Below are positions 36,322 to 43,557 of a stretch of 49,423 nt of DNA, piece by piece (position 1 is the stretch's first letter; each line of letters opens with the position of its first letter). Both the position numbers and the translations under genes were made by a program. Under the pieces are notes generated by a model, which ran no database searches, was not told the DNA's origin, and saw only the letters and a list, made by a program, of their open reading frames with translations. The stretch is taken from the NCBI GenBank assembly GCA_027858795.1, contig JAQICF010000035.1:1-49423 (forward strand), read 5' to 3'. This stretch comes from Candidatus Delongbacteria bacterium. GTDB lineage: Bacteria > Delongbacteria > UBA4055.

Positions 36322-38385
36322 ATGAATCGAATTATAAACCACCCCGTGCTTGATATTCAGGAAAAGAAAGAAGTGAACTTCAAGTTTGACGGGAAAAAAT
36401 ATACCGGTTTTGAGAACGAAATGGTCAGCTCTGCCCTGTTTGCCAACGGTATCAAGGAATTTTCTATTCATCAGAAAGGAAATGCTCCACAAGGCATATT
36501 TTGTGCGAACGGTCAGTGTTCTCAGTGTACAGTTATAATTGACGGTGCTCCATTGAAGTCATGTGTGACTCCTTTACACGAAGGAATGGACATCAGAACT
36601 TTGAAGCATTTACCGGAATTGCCTGAAACTGGTCAGGAGAAATTTATACAGAAGACAGAAACTCTGAAAACTGATGTTCTTATCATCGGTGGTGGACCTT
36701 CAGGTCTTACTTCAGCACTTGAACTGGCAAAATTAGATTTCAATATTATCATAGTCGAAGATAAAGATAAACTCGGTGGAAAACTTTTACTTCAGACTCA
36801 TAAATTCTTCGGTTCTCAGGAAGACAGTTATGCAGGTATGAGAGGTTATGAGATAGGTAATCTTCTAGAGTCTCAGATAAAAGAAAATGACAATATCACT
36901 GTTCTGTATGAATCAAGCGTAGTTGGTATTTACAAAGATAAAAAAGCCGGAGTTTATAAGAACAATGGTAAATTTTCACTTATAGATTTTAATGGTCTTA
37001 TCATTTCAGCAGGAGCAAGAGAGAAAAGTCTTGTTTTCCCCGGTAATGACCTACCCGGAGTTTACGGAGCAGGTGCATTTCAAACTTTGGTCAACAGAGA
37101 TCTTATCAAAGCTTCTGACAAGGTATTCATAGTCGGTAGCGGTAATGTTGGACTTATTGCGGCTTATCATGCTTTACAGGCAGAAATCGGAGTTGCAGGT
37201 ATTATTGATATTCTCGGTCAGGTTTCAGGTTATAAAGTTCATGCTGATAAAATTCAACGTATGGGTGTACCGGTTTATTTGAACACTACCGTTCTGGCAG
37301 CTGGTGGAAAGAATAAAGTTGAGAAAGTCACTGTTGCTGAAGTTGACGATAAGTGGAATCCGATACTTGAAACTGCAAGAACTTATGAAGTTGACACACT
37401 TCTTATAGCTGCAGGTTTATCTCCGGTAGATGAATTCTATAACTCAGCTGAAAAGTACGGTTTCAACGTTATCAAAGCAGGTGATGCTGATGAAATAGCT
37501 GAGGCAAGTTCTGCAATGTTCGGTGGAATTATCGCAGGTCTTCAAATGGCTCAGAAACTTGGTAAGAAAATTAAGATCGATAAAGAATACTATGAAAAAT
37601 CAGAAGTTTTAAAATCTAAGCCGGGAGATGTTTATCCACAGGTCGATATAAATATCAAACCACATTTTACACCTGTATTTCAGTGCTTGCAAGATATTCC
37701 ATGTAACCCTTGTACGACAGTTTGCCCTAAGAATTGTATCGCACTTGATAAAAAGCTCGGTACGATCATGGATGTTCCTTTGTATGTGAACGATGACTGT
37801 ATCGGTTGTGGTCTATGTGTTGCCATTTGTCCGGGACTTGCAGTATCACTTGTAAAGCAGGTTGATGAATCATTTGCAGAGGTTATGTTACCACATGAAT
37901 ATATCTTAGACTTCGCTGTCGGTGATAATATTTCTATTACAGATATTGAAGGTGATCTACTGGAAAAAGCTGAAGTTATTGCTACGAAATTCAATAAAAA
38001 ATATAAGACTAATCTAGTCACTGTTAAAATGTCTGTCGTAAATGCTCCGAAAGCTATCGGTATAAGAGTTCAGAATGAAGAAGTAACTAAGCCAATGGAA
38101 AAGACATATCTTGATTTCTTGCCGGAGAATGGTATCGTTTGTAGATGTGAAAGGATCACTGTAAAAGAGATCGTTGATTTTATAAAGGATTACAGAGTGA
38201 GAGATGTCAATCAGCTTAAGCAGATCAGGGTCGGTATGGGATCATGTGGATCTAAGACTTGTTCTATCCTAATGCCGAGAGTTTTTGCTCAGGCGGGAGT
38301 TGACTTTAAAGATGTTACTCCGGGAACGATCAGACCGCTTACAGTTGAAGTACCTATGAGTGCTTTGGTAAAGGGGGATAAATAA
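36322..38385 (+). CDS. Multi-cofactor FAD/Fe-S oxidoreductase (HcnAB/SoxA-alpha type fusion)
   Basis: A 687-residue fusion. Residues 15-95 form a plant-type-like [2Fe-2S] domain with C61, C66, C69 and C81. Residues 115-440 form an FAD/NAD(P)-binding oxidoreductase (VLIIGGGPSGLTSALELAKL from residue 119, second dinucleotide loop VFIVGSGNVGLIAAYHA). Residues 455-503 hold two 4Fe-4S clusters (C455, C461, C464, C468, C472; C493, C496, C499, C503). The C-terminus is a BFD-like [2Fe-2S] site (C607, C609, C642, C647). It resembles HcnA+HcnB, opine oxidase and archaeal proline dehydrogenase partners. It is translationally coupled (TAATG) to the DAO-type subunit and probably takes its electrons. Substrate unknown. 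Confidence 0.85.
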   Translation: MNRIINHPVLDIQEKKEVNFKFDGKKYTGFENEMVSSALFANGIKEFSIHQKGNAPQGIFCANGQCSQCTVIIDGAPLKSCVTPLHEGMDIRTLKHLPELPETGQEKFIQKTETLKTDVLIIGGGPSGLTSALELAKLDFNIIIVEDKDKLGGKLLLQTHKFFGSQEDSYAGMRGYEIGNLLESQIKENDNITVLYESSVVGIYKDKKAGVYKNNGKFSLIDFNGLIISAGAREKSLVFPGNDLPGVYGAGAFQTLVNRDLIKASDKVFIVGSGNVGLIAAYHALQAEIGVAGIIDILGQVSGYKVHADKIQRMGVPVYLNTTVLAAGGKNKVEKVTVAEVDDKWNPILETARTYEVDTLLIAAGLSPVDEFYNSAEKYGFNVIKAGDADEIAEASSAMFGGIIAGLQMAQKLGKKIKIDKEYYEKSEVLKSKPGDVYPQVDINIKPHFTPVFQCLQDIPCNPCTTVCPKNCIALDKKLGTIMDVPLYVNDDCIGCGLCVAICPGLAVSLVKQVDESFAEVMLPHEYILDFAVGDNISITDIEGDLLEKAEVIATKFNKKYKTNLVTVKMSVVNAPKAIGIRVQNEEVTKPMEKTYLDFLPENGIVCRCERITVKEIVDFIKDYRVRDVNQLKQIRVGMGSCGSKTCSILMPRVFAQAGVDFKDVTPGTIRPLTVEVPMSALVKGDK

Positions 38386-39533
38386 TGAAAACTTATGATA
38401 TAATTATAATCGGTGCCGGATCAGTCGGTCTTCCATTAAGCTATTACCTGTCTAAAAAAGGCAAAAAGGTCGCTGTCATAGAGAAGCGTCATTCTTATGG
38501 TCGTGGTGAGAATAAAGCCGCTATCGGTGGTATTAGAGCTACTCACAGTGATCCTGCAAAGATAAAGATAGGTCAGATGAGTATTGATATAGTGCAAGAC
38601 CTTGAGAAAGAACACGGTCTGGAATTAGATTGGATCACAGGCGGATACCTCTATCCTGTCTATGATGAAGCTAAAGAGAAAGCTTTGAAATCTCTACTGG
38701 TCACTCAGAAAGAATTCGGATTGAATATAGATTGGATCGAACCTAAGAAAATAAAGAAACTCGTTCCCGGAATCACTGAAGAAGGCTTACGTGGAGGAAC
38801 TTATTCACCTCAGGACGGATCTGCATCTCCATTGAAGGTCGCTGGTGCTTTCTACAAACTATCTTTTGAAGCAGGAACAGATTTTTTCTTTGATGAAGAA
38901 GTTATTTCTATCGATACAGAGGGTGATCTGATTTTAAGCCTTAAAACAAACAAAGAAGAATATAAAGCAAGTGTTTATATAAATGCAGCTGGCGGATGTG
39001 CCAGAGAACTTGGAGAACTGTGCGGACTTGATCTGCCGGTATATCCTGATTCTCACGAAGGCGGGATCACTGAACCTGTTAAGCCGTTCTTTAAACCAAT
39101 GGTCGTGGATCTGAGATCTGATGAACAGAGTGCAAATTTCTACTATTATCAGAACTATGAAGGTCAGATGGTATTCTGTGTAACTCCTGAACCTAAAATA
39201 CTTGGTAAGGACTATGACAGTACTTCTGAATTCCTACCTTTGGCTGTTAGAAGATTATTGGCTATTCATCCAAGACTGAAGAATATCAGGGTCAGAAAGA
39301 CCTGGAGAGGACTTTACCCAATGACACCTGACGGATTCCCTATTGTCGGCTGGATAGATAATGTACACAATATGTTCCTTGCTGTTGGAATGTGTGGTCA
39401 AGGTTTTATGTTAGGACCTGGACTTGGAAAGATCATCTCTGAGATGCTTGTAGATGGAACGAATGATTATGATTTTATTCTTAAGCAATTGAGTTTGTAT
39501 AGAGCATTTGAGGGGAATGAGGTGTTGAAATAA
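38385..39533 (+). CDS. DAO-family FAD-dependent amino acid/opine/proline dehydrogenase subunit
   Basis: A 382-residue flavoprotein with the FAD loop IIIGAGSVGLPLSYYLSKKG (residues 6-24) and the C-terminal RKTWRGLYPMTPDGFPIVG and MFLAVGMCGQGFMLGPGLGKII, typical of the DAO family (glycine oxidase, sarcosine oxidase beta, HcnC, L-proline dehydrogenase beta). It oxidises the C-N bond of an imino or amino acid. It starts inside the stop of the upstream multi-cofactor subunit, so the two form a complex. A terminator follows at 39620-39643. The exact substrate (proline, sarcosine, opine, D-amino acid) cannot be told from sequence. Confidence 0.87.
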   Translation: MKTYDIIIIGAGSVGLPLSYYLSKKGKKVAVIEKRHSYGRGENKAAIGGIRATHSDPAKIKIGQMSIDIVQDLEKEHGLELDWITGGYLYPVYDEAKEKALKSLLVTQKEFGLNIDWIEPKKIKKLVPGITEEGLRGGTYSPQDGSASPLKVAGAFYKLSFEAGTDFFFDEEVISIDTEGDLILSLKTNKEEYKASVYINAAGGCARELGELCGLDLPVYPDSHEGGITEPVKPFFKPMVVDLRSDEQSANFYYYQNYEGQMVFCVTPEPKILGKDYDSTSEFLPLAVRRLLAIHPRLKNIRVRKTWRGLYPMTPDGFPIVGWIDNVHNMFLAVGMCGQGFMLGPGLGKIISEMLVDGTNDYDFILKQLSLYRAFEGNEVLK

Positions 39534-39542
39534 CATATATTC

Positions 39543-39571
39543 CGTAGGGGAAGGCTTCCACGCCTTCCCAC
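39543..39571 (+). repeat. REP-like repeat, left copy flanking the first RAYT
   Basis: This 29-nt unit starts CGTAGGGG and contains the hairpin GGGAAGGC / GCCTTCCC (39548-39569) with a 6-nt loop. It is the exact reverse complement of 40155-40183 on the other side of the transposase gene. Confidence 0.92.
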
Positions 39572-39619
39572 TTAACGTATTCAACACACAATTACCCATC
39601 AAACATATGAAACATTCCC

Positions 39620-39643
39620 GGGGCATATTCATGTCCCTTTTTT
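39620..39643 (+). terminator. Hairpin terminator of the dehydrogenase operon, overlapping the RAYT 3' end
   Basis: GGGGCAT / ATGTCCC (7 bp with one G-U, 4-nt loop) followed by TTTTTT. On the other strand the same bases encode the last residues and TGA stop of the RAYT, so the two genes share this hairpin. Confidence 0.65.
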
Positions 39644-40114
39644 ATTCCCCCAATTCACCGGATTATCCCTTATATATTCCCTCACACGATTCAAATCATC
39701 ATCATTACGAATTACACGATCGTAATACGATCTTTGCCATAATTTACCTACATGCAAATTTGGATTTTTCTTAATTCCCATTCTCAAATATTCATTCGAT
39801 GTATATGTTTTGATACGACCCATAACATCAAATAAGGATAATTGGGTTTCGGAATGAATTTCAATTATTAAATGAATATGATTGGGCATCACAATAAATT
39901 CATCAACATCAAAACCATTATAATATTTCGGGATATTATGCCAAATCATATCAACCATTTTACCGAGATCGTTTTTAATCATTTCATCATTTACGATCTT
40001 TCCAAATAAACGTTGCTTATCAAATGTACATAATGCTATAAAATAATAACCAGGTTGGTCATATTGATAACCTTTGATTCTGTTTTCTTTTCTGCTTTTT
40101 AAATTTTTATCCAT
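39629..40114 (-). CDS. REP-associated tyrosine transposase (RAYT, Y1/IS200-like), copy 1
   Basis: A 161-residue protein from ATG 40114 (MDKNLKSRKENRIKGYQYDQPGYYFI); a TTG at 40132 is in frame but less likely. The HUH metal site is MPNHIHLII (H79, H81), preceded by DEFIV; the candidate nucleophile is Y104 in GRIKTYTSNEY. The tail WQRSYYDRVIRN and VREYIRDNPVNW is conserved in the family. RAYTs are domesticated single-strand DNA transposases that cleave and join REP hairpins. A perfect inverted repeat (39543-39571 and 40155-40183) flanks it, the expected substrate arrangement. It is probably intact. Confidence 0.92.
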   Translation of the reverse strand: MDKNLKSRKENRIKGYQYDQPGYYFIALCTFDKQRLFGKIVNDEMIKNDLGKMVDMIWHNIPKYYNGFDVDEFIVMPNHIHLIIEIHSETQLSLFDVMGRIKTYTSNEYLRMGIKKNPNLHVGKLWQRSYYDRVIRNDDDLNRVREYIRDNPVNWGNKKGT

Positions 40115-40154
40115 TGGTGTTATTTTTATCAATTATTGTTATTTGTTCACGATT

Positions 40155-40183
40155 GTGGGAAGGCGTGGAAGCCTTCCCCTACG
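40155..40183 (-). repeat. REP-like repeat, right copy flanking the first RAYT
   Basis: Exact 29-nt reverse complement of 39543-39571, placed 41 nt from the RAYT start codon. Same 8-bp hairpin in opposite orientation. Confidence 0.92.
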
Positions 40184-40218
40184 CGAATCGTTGTTGAAAC
40201 AATAACAATATATGAATG

Positions 40219-40245
40219 GCAAAAGGTCACATAATGACCTTTTGC
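40219..40245. repeat. 11-bp-stem hairpin, island left edge
   Basis: GCAAAAGGTCA / TGACCTTTTGC with a 5-nt loop. The left arm recurs exactly at 47100-47110, beside the second RAYT. It could also act as a terminator-like structure, but no T run follows. Confidence 0.8.
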
Positions 40246-40351
40246 TGTGATTTGAATATTTTTTTTAAATTTTACAAATAAATTAATAATCATTGCAAAA
40301 TTGACATTAATTATTTTAATTCAACTTAATCAATTTACAAAAGGACACATC

Positions 40352-40687
40352 ATGAAATTCAAAGTTATAACATTTTTTATCCTGCTTACATCTTTATTGT
40401 TTGTCGGCTGTTCTGAAGATCCTGATCCTATAAGTCAAGTTACTGTTAATGCTGGTGCAAAACCATATACAGTTGTATTATCACATGATGTTTATCTGCC
40501 TCTCGGTTTCGATGATGCCGTATTTGTCATGGAAGAATGTTATGAACCGTACGATACCTGCTATGGTTTTCCTGTATTGAAGGATGGGATCTGGGAGTTT
40601 TTATTTGAACCGGGTGGAATCGCTGACTGGAAAGTTTCAATTGATAAAGATAATGCCTACGTAACGATCGAAGAATACGGGAAGTAA
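40352..40687 (+). CDS. Small lipoprotein, unknown function
   Basis: A 111-residue protein from ATG 40352 (MKFKVITFFILLTSLLFVGC), supported by AAAGGA seven nt upstream; a TTG at 40301 is in frame but lies in the promoter region (TTGACA at 40301-40306). The lipobox is LFVGC with the cysteine at residue 20. The mature part is about 90 residues with a paired cysteine motif (MEECYEPYDTCYGF) that could form a disulfide. No family is recognised. A good terminator follows at 40705-40731. Confidence 0.75.
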   Translation: MKFKVITFFILLTSLLFVGCSEDPDPISQVTVNAGAKPYTVVLSHDVYLPLGFDDAVFVMEECYEPYDTCYGFPVLKDGIWEFLFEPGGIADWKVSIDKDNAYVTIEEYGK

Positions 40688-40704
40688 TTTCTACACAATT
40701 TAGC

Positions 40705-40731
40705 AAGGGTGTTTTAAAACGCCCTTTTTTT
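40705..40731 (+). terminator. Rho-independent terminator after the small lipoprotein
   Basis: A G+C-containing palindrome AAGGGTGTTT / AAACGCCCTT style (one T-G pair, stem about 9 bp with TTAA loop) followed by six T. Confidence 0.85.
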
Positions 40732-40765
40732 ATTACCTAATTCTCATAAATAAAAATAATAATTA

Positions 40766-40794
40766 TTGACAAAATAGGTAGTAATTGTTAGGTT
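40766..40794 (+). promoter_or_regulatory. Candidate promoter of the defence operon
   Basis: TTGACA (40766-40771) and TAGGTT (40789-40794), 17-nt spacer. The -10 is weak and the leader would be about 200 nt. Confidence 0.35.
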
Positions 40795-40848
40795 ATATAC
40801 TATATTAAATGCTACTTGTTAATGTATTGAAAATTAATCTTGGGTATT

Positions 40849-40964
40849 ATGCAAATGGAATATTTTGGTGATCTGGATAATGTGACTTTTATGAAGATAA
40901 TGAAGAAATAAGTTATAATGTTACATGGATCATTGAGTTGGACTCGAAGCCGTTTAGTAGGTAA
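40849..40964 (+). pseudogene. Possible short coding remnant before the AIPR gene
   Basis: A 20-codon ORF (ATG 40849 to TAA 40911) continues as protein-like sequence in another frame (YEDNEEISYNVTW then IIELDSKPFSR, stop at 40964). Adding one T to the T run at 40887-40890 would join the two into one 38-residue frame. No family is recognised; it may be coincidence. Confidence 0.3.
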
Positions 40965-41001
40965 AGGATTGTTGAAATAAAGGATAAAGAATAGGGGAAA
41001 A

Positions 41002-42711
41002 ATGAAAAACAATATTACAGACAAAGAATTCTTTAAAATAATTAATAAAGGATGTCGAAAATATGGGGATAAGATAGCAGATACTTTTCCACTTTGGGCG
41101 TTAGAAATAACTTATCCGTTTCTTTCAGAAGACGATATAGAACAAGCGGTATATGGACTTGACTCTAATGATGAGTCCATTGATGCTTTTTTTGTTAATG
41201 AAACTACAAAAGATATATATTTCGTACAGTGCAAGTCTGCTTTAAGTGAGAAACAACTAAGAGCATGTAAAAAGGAGTGGCTATCTTATCTTTATGATGT
41301 CCCAAATAAACTTGAAAATGAAGATTACATCGAAAAACATAAAAATGACAGAATAAAAGAAATTGCATCTGATTTTGCTCCATATAAAAAGAAAGGCTAT
41401 AATGTAAATTTTATATTTTTCCACTTGGGATATCTTGCAGATTATAAAATACTAGAATCTTATAGTGATGACCCCAAAGTTAATTTTGTATATTATGGAT
41501 TTGATGAAATTATTGATCAATATTATGAATATGAATCGAGATTATCGTTAACGGAACCCGAATTCTTTAATTTAAATATAAATTATACAAAATATCCTGA
41601 AATGATAAATCAAAAAATTGGAAGTCATTATACATTAATTTCTTTAATTACTGGGGATGAAATAATAAGACTTCGTGAAAACTATAAATACCAATTATTT
41701 GATAAAAATGTTAGATATAATTTAGGGCTAAATAAAATTAACAAGTCAATTGTTGAAAGTGCAAATACTCAAAGGAACGATTTTTACTATTTTAATAATG
41801 GACTGACTATAACATCACTTAAGTTTAAGAAAAAGGATGTTTCAACAATAAGAGTGGAAAGACCTCAAATAATTAATGGTGCACAGACTGTTGATTCTAT
41901 TTACACTGCTTATCTTAAGCGCTTTCAAAAATTGAAGAGAGTTCAAAAAAATATTGAACAAGCACGAATTAAAGCCCTTGATGAATTTAGAAGTATTAAA
42001 GTTTTGTTTAGAATAATCCAAACACAAATTCACGAAAGTGATTTTGAGATGAATGTTATAAAATGCAATAATACTCAAAACGCAGTACATATTAGAGATT
42101 TTTATTCAAATAATCCTGAGCAAATTGAACTACAAGAGCAGTTCGCACAGCAAGGATATTTTTATGAAATAAAAAGGGGAGAAAGAAATTTTATTAAAAA
42201 GAATTTGCATACAAGGCTCAAGAAAAAGCTTTCTGACTTTAAATACGGAAAGGAAGAAAATATTGATATCGAAAGACTTGCTAGTCTATTACGTGCATAT
42301 CATTTAGAGCCAAGTGCGAAAGAAGTTGGTGCAAAGAATATTTTGAACAATGATGATACTTATCAAATGCTTTTTGGAAGTACAGCTACTGATATAACAA
42401 AAGAAAAAGTAAATGAAATGATTTTAGCATATAATATTTTTAGCATATTAGAGCAAGAATCAAAAGATTATAATAAATTACTTAAGCTGTTGCTACATAT
42501 TGATGAGCGACCAAAAGATTTTGATAAAGTAAAGAAACTTGTTGATGATTCTCTTGTTTTGAATAGTGTAATAAAATCAAAATATGAAAACTATAAAACT
42601 TATGAGTCCAATAAAGATAGAAACAAAAAAAATATAAGAAAACTCAGTTGTTTTACACAAGGTAAGTATTTTACACTATCAATTTTTAGAATATCTATGG
42701 TAAAAAATTAA
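41002..42711 (+). CDS. AIPR-family protein (abortive infection phage resistance)
   Basis: A 569-residue protein. AIPR (PF10592) landmarks are FYYFNNGLTITSLKF near residues 262-276 and RPQIINGAQTVDSIY near 285-299, followed by VLFRIIQTQIHESDFEMNVIKCNNTQNAVHIRDF, where the N-x-Q-N stretch is typical. The N-terminal part (SIDAFFVNETTKDIYFVQCKSALSEK) is a restriction-endonuclease-like fold pattern (D...VQCK). The family was named from a phage-abortive-infection gene and often sits beside restriction-modification genes; its mechanism is not well established. AGGGG lies 5 nt before ATG. It opens the plus-strand defence cluster, 54 nt before the first TIR gene. Confidence 0.85.
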   Translation: MKNNITDKEFFKIINKGCRKYGDKIADTFPLWALEITYPFLSEDDIEQAVYGLDSNDESIDAFFVNETTKDIYFVQCKSALSEKQLRACKKEWLSYLYDVPNKLENEDYIEKHKNDRIKEIASDFAPYKKKGYNVNFIFFHLGYLADYKILESYSDDPKVNFVYYGFDEIIDQYYEYESRLSLTEPEFFNLNINYTKYPEMINQKIGSHYTLISLITGDEIIRLRENYKYQLFDKNVRYNLGLNKINKSIVESANTQRNDFYYFNNGLTITSLKFKKKDVSTIRVERPQIINGAQTVDSIYTAYLKRFQKLKRVQKNIEQARIKALDEFRSIKVLFRIIQTQIHESDFEMNVIKCNNTQNAVHIRDFYSNNPEQIELQEQFAQQGYFYEIKRGERNFIKKNLHTRLKKKLSDFKYGKEENIDIERLASLLRAYHLEPSAKEVGAKNILNNDDTYQMLFGSTATDITKEKVNEMILAYNIFSILEQESKDYNKLLKLLLHIDERPKDFDKVKKLVDDSLVLNSVIKSKYENYKTYESNKDRNKKNIRKLSCFTQGKYFTLSIFRISMVKN

Positions 42712-42765
42712 GATGTAATACTTGATTTTGAAGCTGAATTTAGATAAATAAATTAGGGAGTTATA

Positions 42766-43146
42766 ATGAACAAGAGAATTTTTATCAGTTTTGCAATTGA
42801 AGATGTAATATTGCGTGATTTTCTAGTAGGACAAGCAAGAAATAATAATTCACCATTTGAATTTGTTGACATGTCTGTAAATGAACCTTGGGATTCTTCC
42901 TGGAAAACAAATTGCAGAAGGAAAATTAAAGGTTGTGACGGTATGATAATTATTACTACTCAGAATACACCAAAAGCAGATGGACAATTATGGGAAATAA
43001 AATGTGCACTAGAAGAGAATGTTCCTGCATTAGCAATTTGGGGACGGAAAACGGGTAGAAGAATATCATTACCAAGTGAGTTTACTAATTTCTTTGTCCA
43101 TGATTGGTCATGGCCAAATATTGCAGATTTCATTGAAAGTTTATAG
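42766..43146 (+). CDS. ThsB-like TIR-domain protein, copy 1
   Basis: A 126-residue single-domain protein of the MTH538 TIR-like family (DUF1863), the family of Thoeris ThsB. The first strand is KRIFISFAIEDVILRDFLVGQ, then SSWKTNCRRKIKGCDGMIIITTQNT, and the helix LWEIKCALEENVPALAIWG carries the expected catalytic glutamate, E77. The C-terminus VHDWSWPNIADFIESL is shared with the next protein (KWTWPNLKLL). ThsB senses phage and uses NAD to make a cyclic-ADP-ribose-type signal. AGGGAG lies 5 nt before ATG. It is 9 nt upstream of its paralogue. Confidence 0.82.
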   Translation: MNKRIFISFAIEDVILRDFLVGQARNNNSPFEFVDMSVNEPWDSSWKTNCRRKIKGCDGMIIITTQNTPKADGQLWEIKCALEENVPALAIWGRKTGRRISLPSEFTNFFVHDWSWPNIADFIESL

Positions 43147-43155
43147 GAGTTAGCA

Positions 43156-43548
43156 ATGACAAACAAGCAAAGAGCATTCATCAGCTTCGATATCGATCAT
43201 GATGATGGTGCAAAAAAAATGTTAGCTGGACAAGCGAAGTTACAAGATAGCCCTTTCGATTTTAAAGATAATTCTGTAAAAGATCACTTAACAGGTGATT
43301 GGAAAGAGAAAGTAAGAAGACGTATGGACAATGTGGATGTTGTAATTGTTCTCTGTGGTACTCAAACACACAATGCAAACGGTGTTTCAGCAGAACTTAC
43401 AATAGCTAAAGAAAGAAAAATACCATATTTTTTATTATCTGCTTATCCTGATAAGAGATGTACAAAACCAACAAGTGCTTCAAGCTCAGACAAAGTTTAT
43501 AAATGGACATGGCCAAACTTAAAACTACTTATCCATGGCAGGAGATAG
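43156..43548 (+). CDS. ThsB-like TIR-domain protein, copy 2
   Basis: A 130-residue TIR-like protein, paralogous to the preceding one but well diverged. It has RAFISFDIDHDDGAKKMLAGQ, GDWKEKVRRRMDNVDVVIVLCGTQT and GVSAELTIAKERKIPYFLLSAYP with glutamate E80 at the position of E77 in copy 1; the end is YKWTWPNLKLLIHG. AGGAG overlaps the stop of copy 1, so translation is coupled. Some Thoeris loci carry several ThsB genes that sense different phage parts; this pair fits that pattern but no ThsA is next to it. Confidence 0.82.
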   Translation: MTNKQRAFISFDIDHDDGAKKMLAGQAKLQDSPFDFKDNSVKDHLTGDWKEKVRRRMDNVDVVIVLCGTQTHNANGVSAELTIAKERKIPYFLLSAYPDKRCTKPTSASSSDKVYKWTWPNLKLLIHGRR

Positions 43549-43557
43549 GAAAAACTT

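Noticed and set aside
37680..38021. Minus-strand ORF of 113 codons inside the oxidoreductase gene
   Set aside because: Antisense shadow over the Fe-S region with no start signal.
41842..42090. Minus-strand ORF of 82 codons inside the AIPR gene
   Set aside because: Shadow of the coding frame; no ribosome site and protein composition not gene-like.
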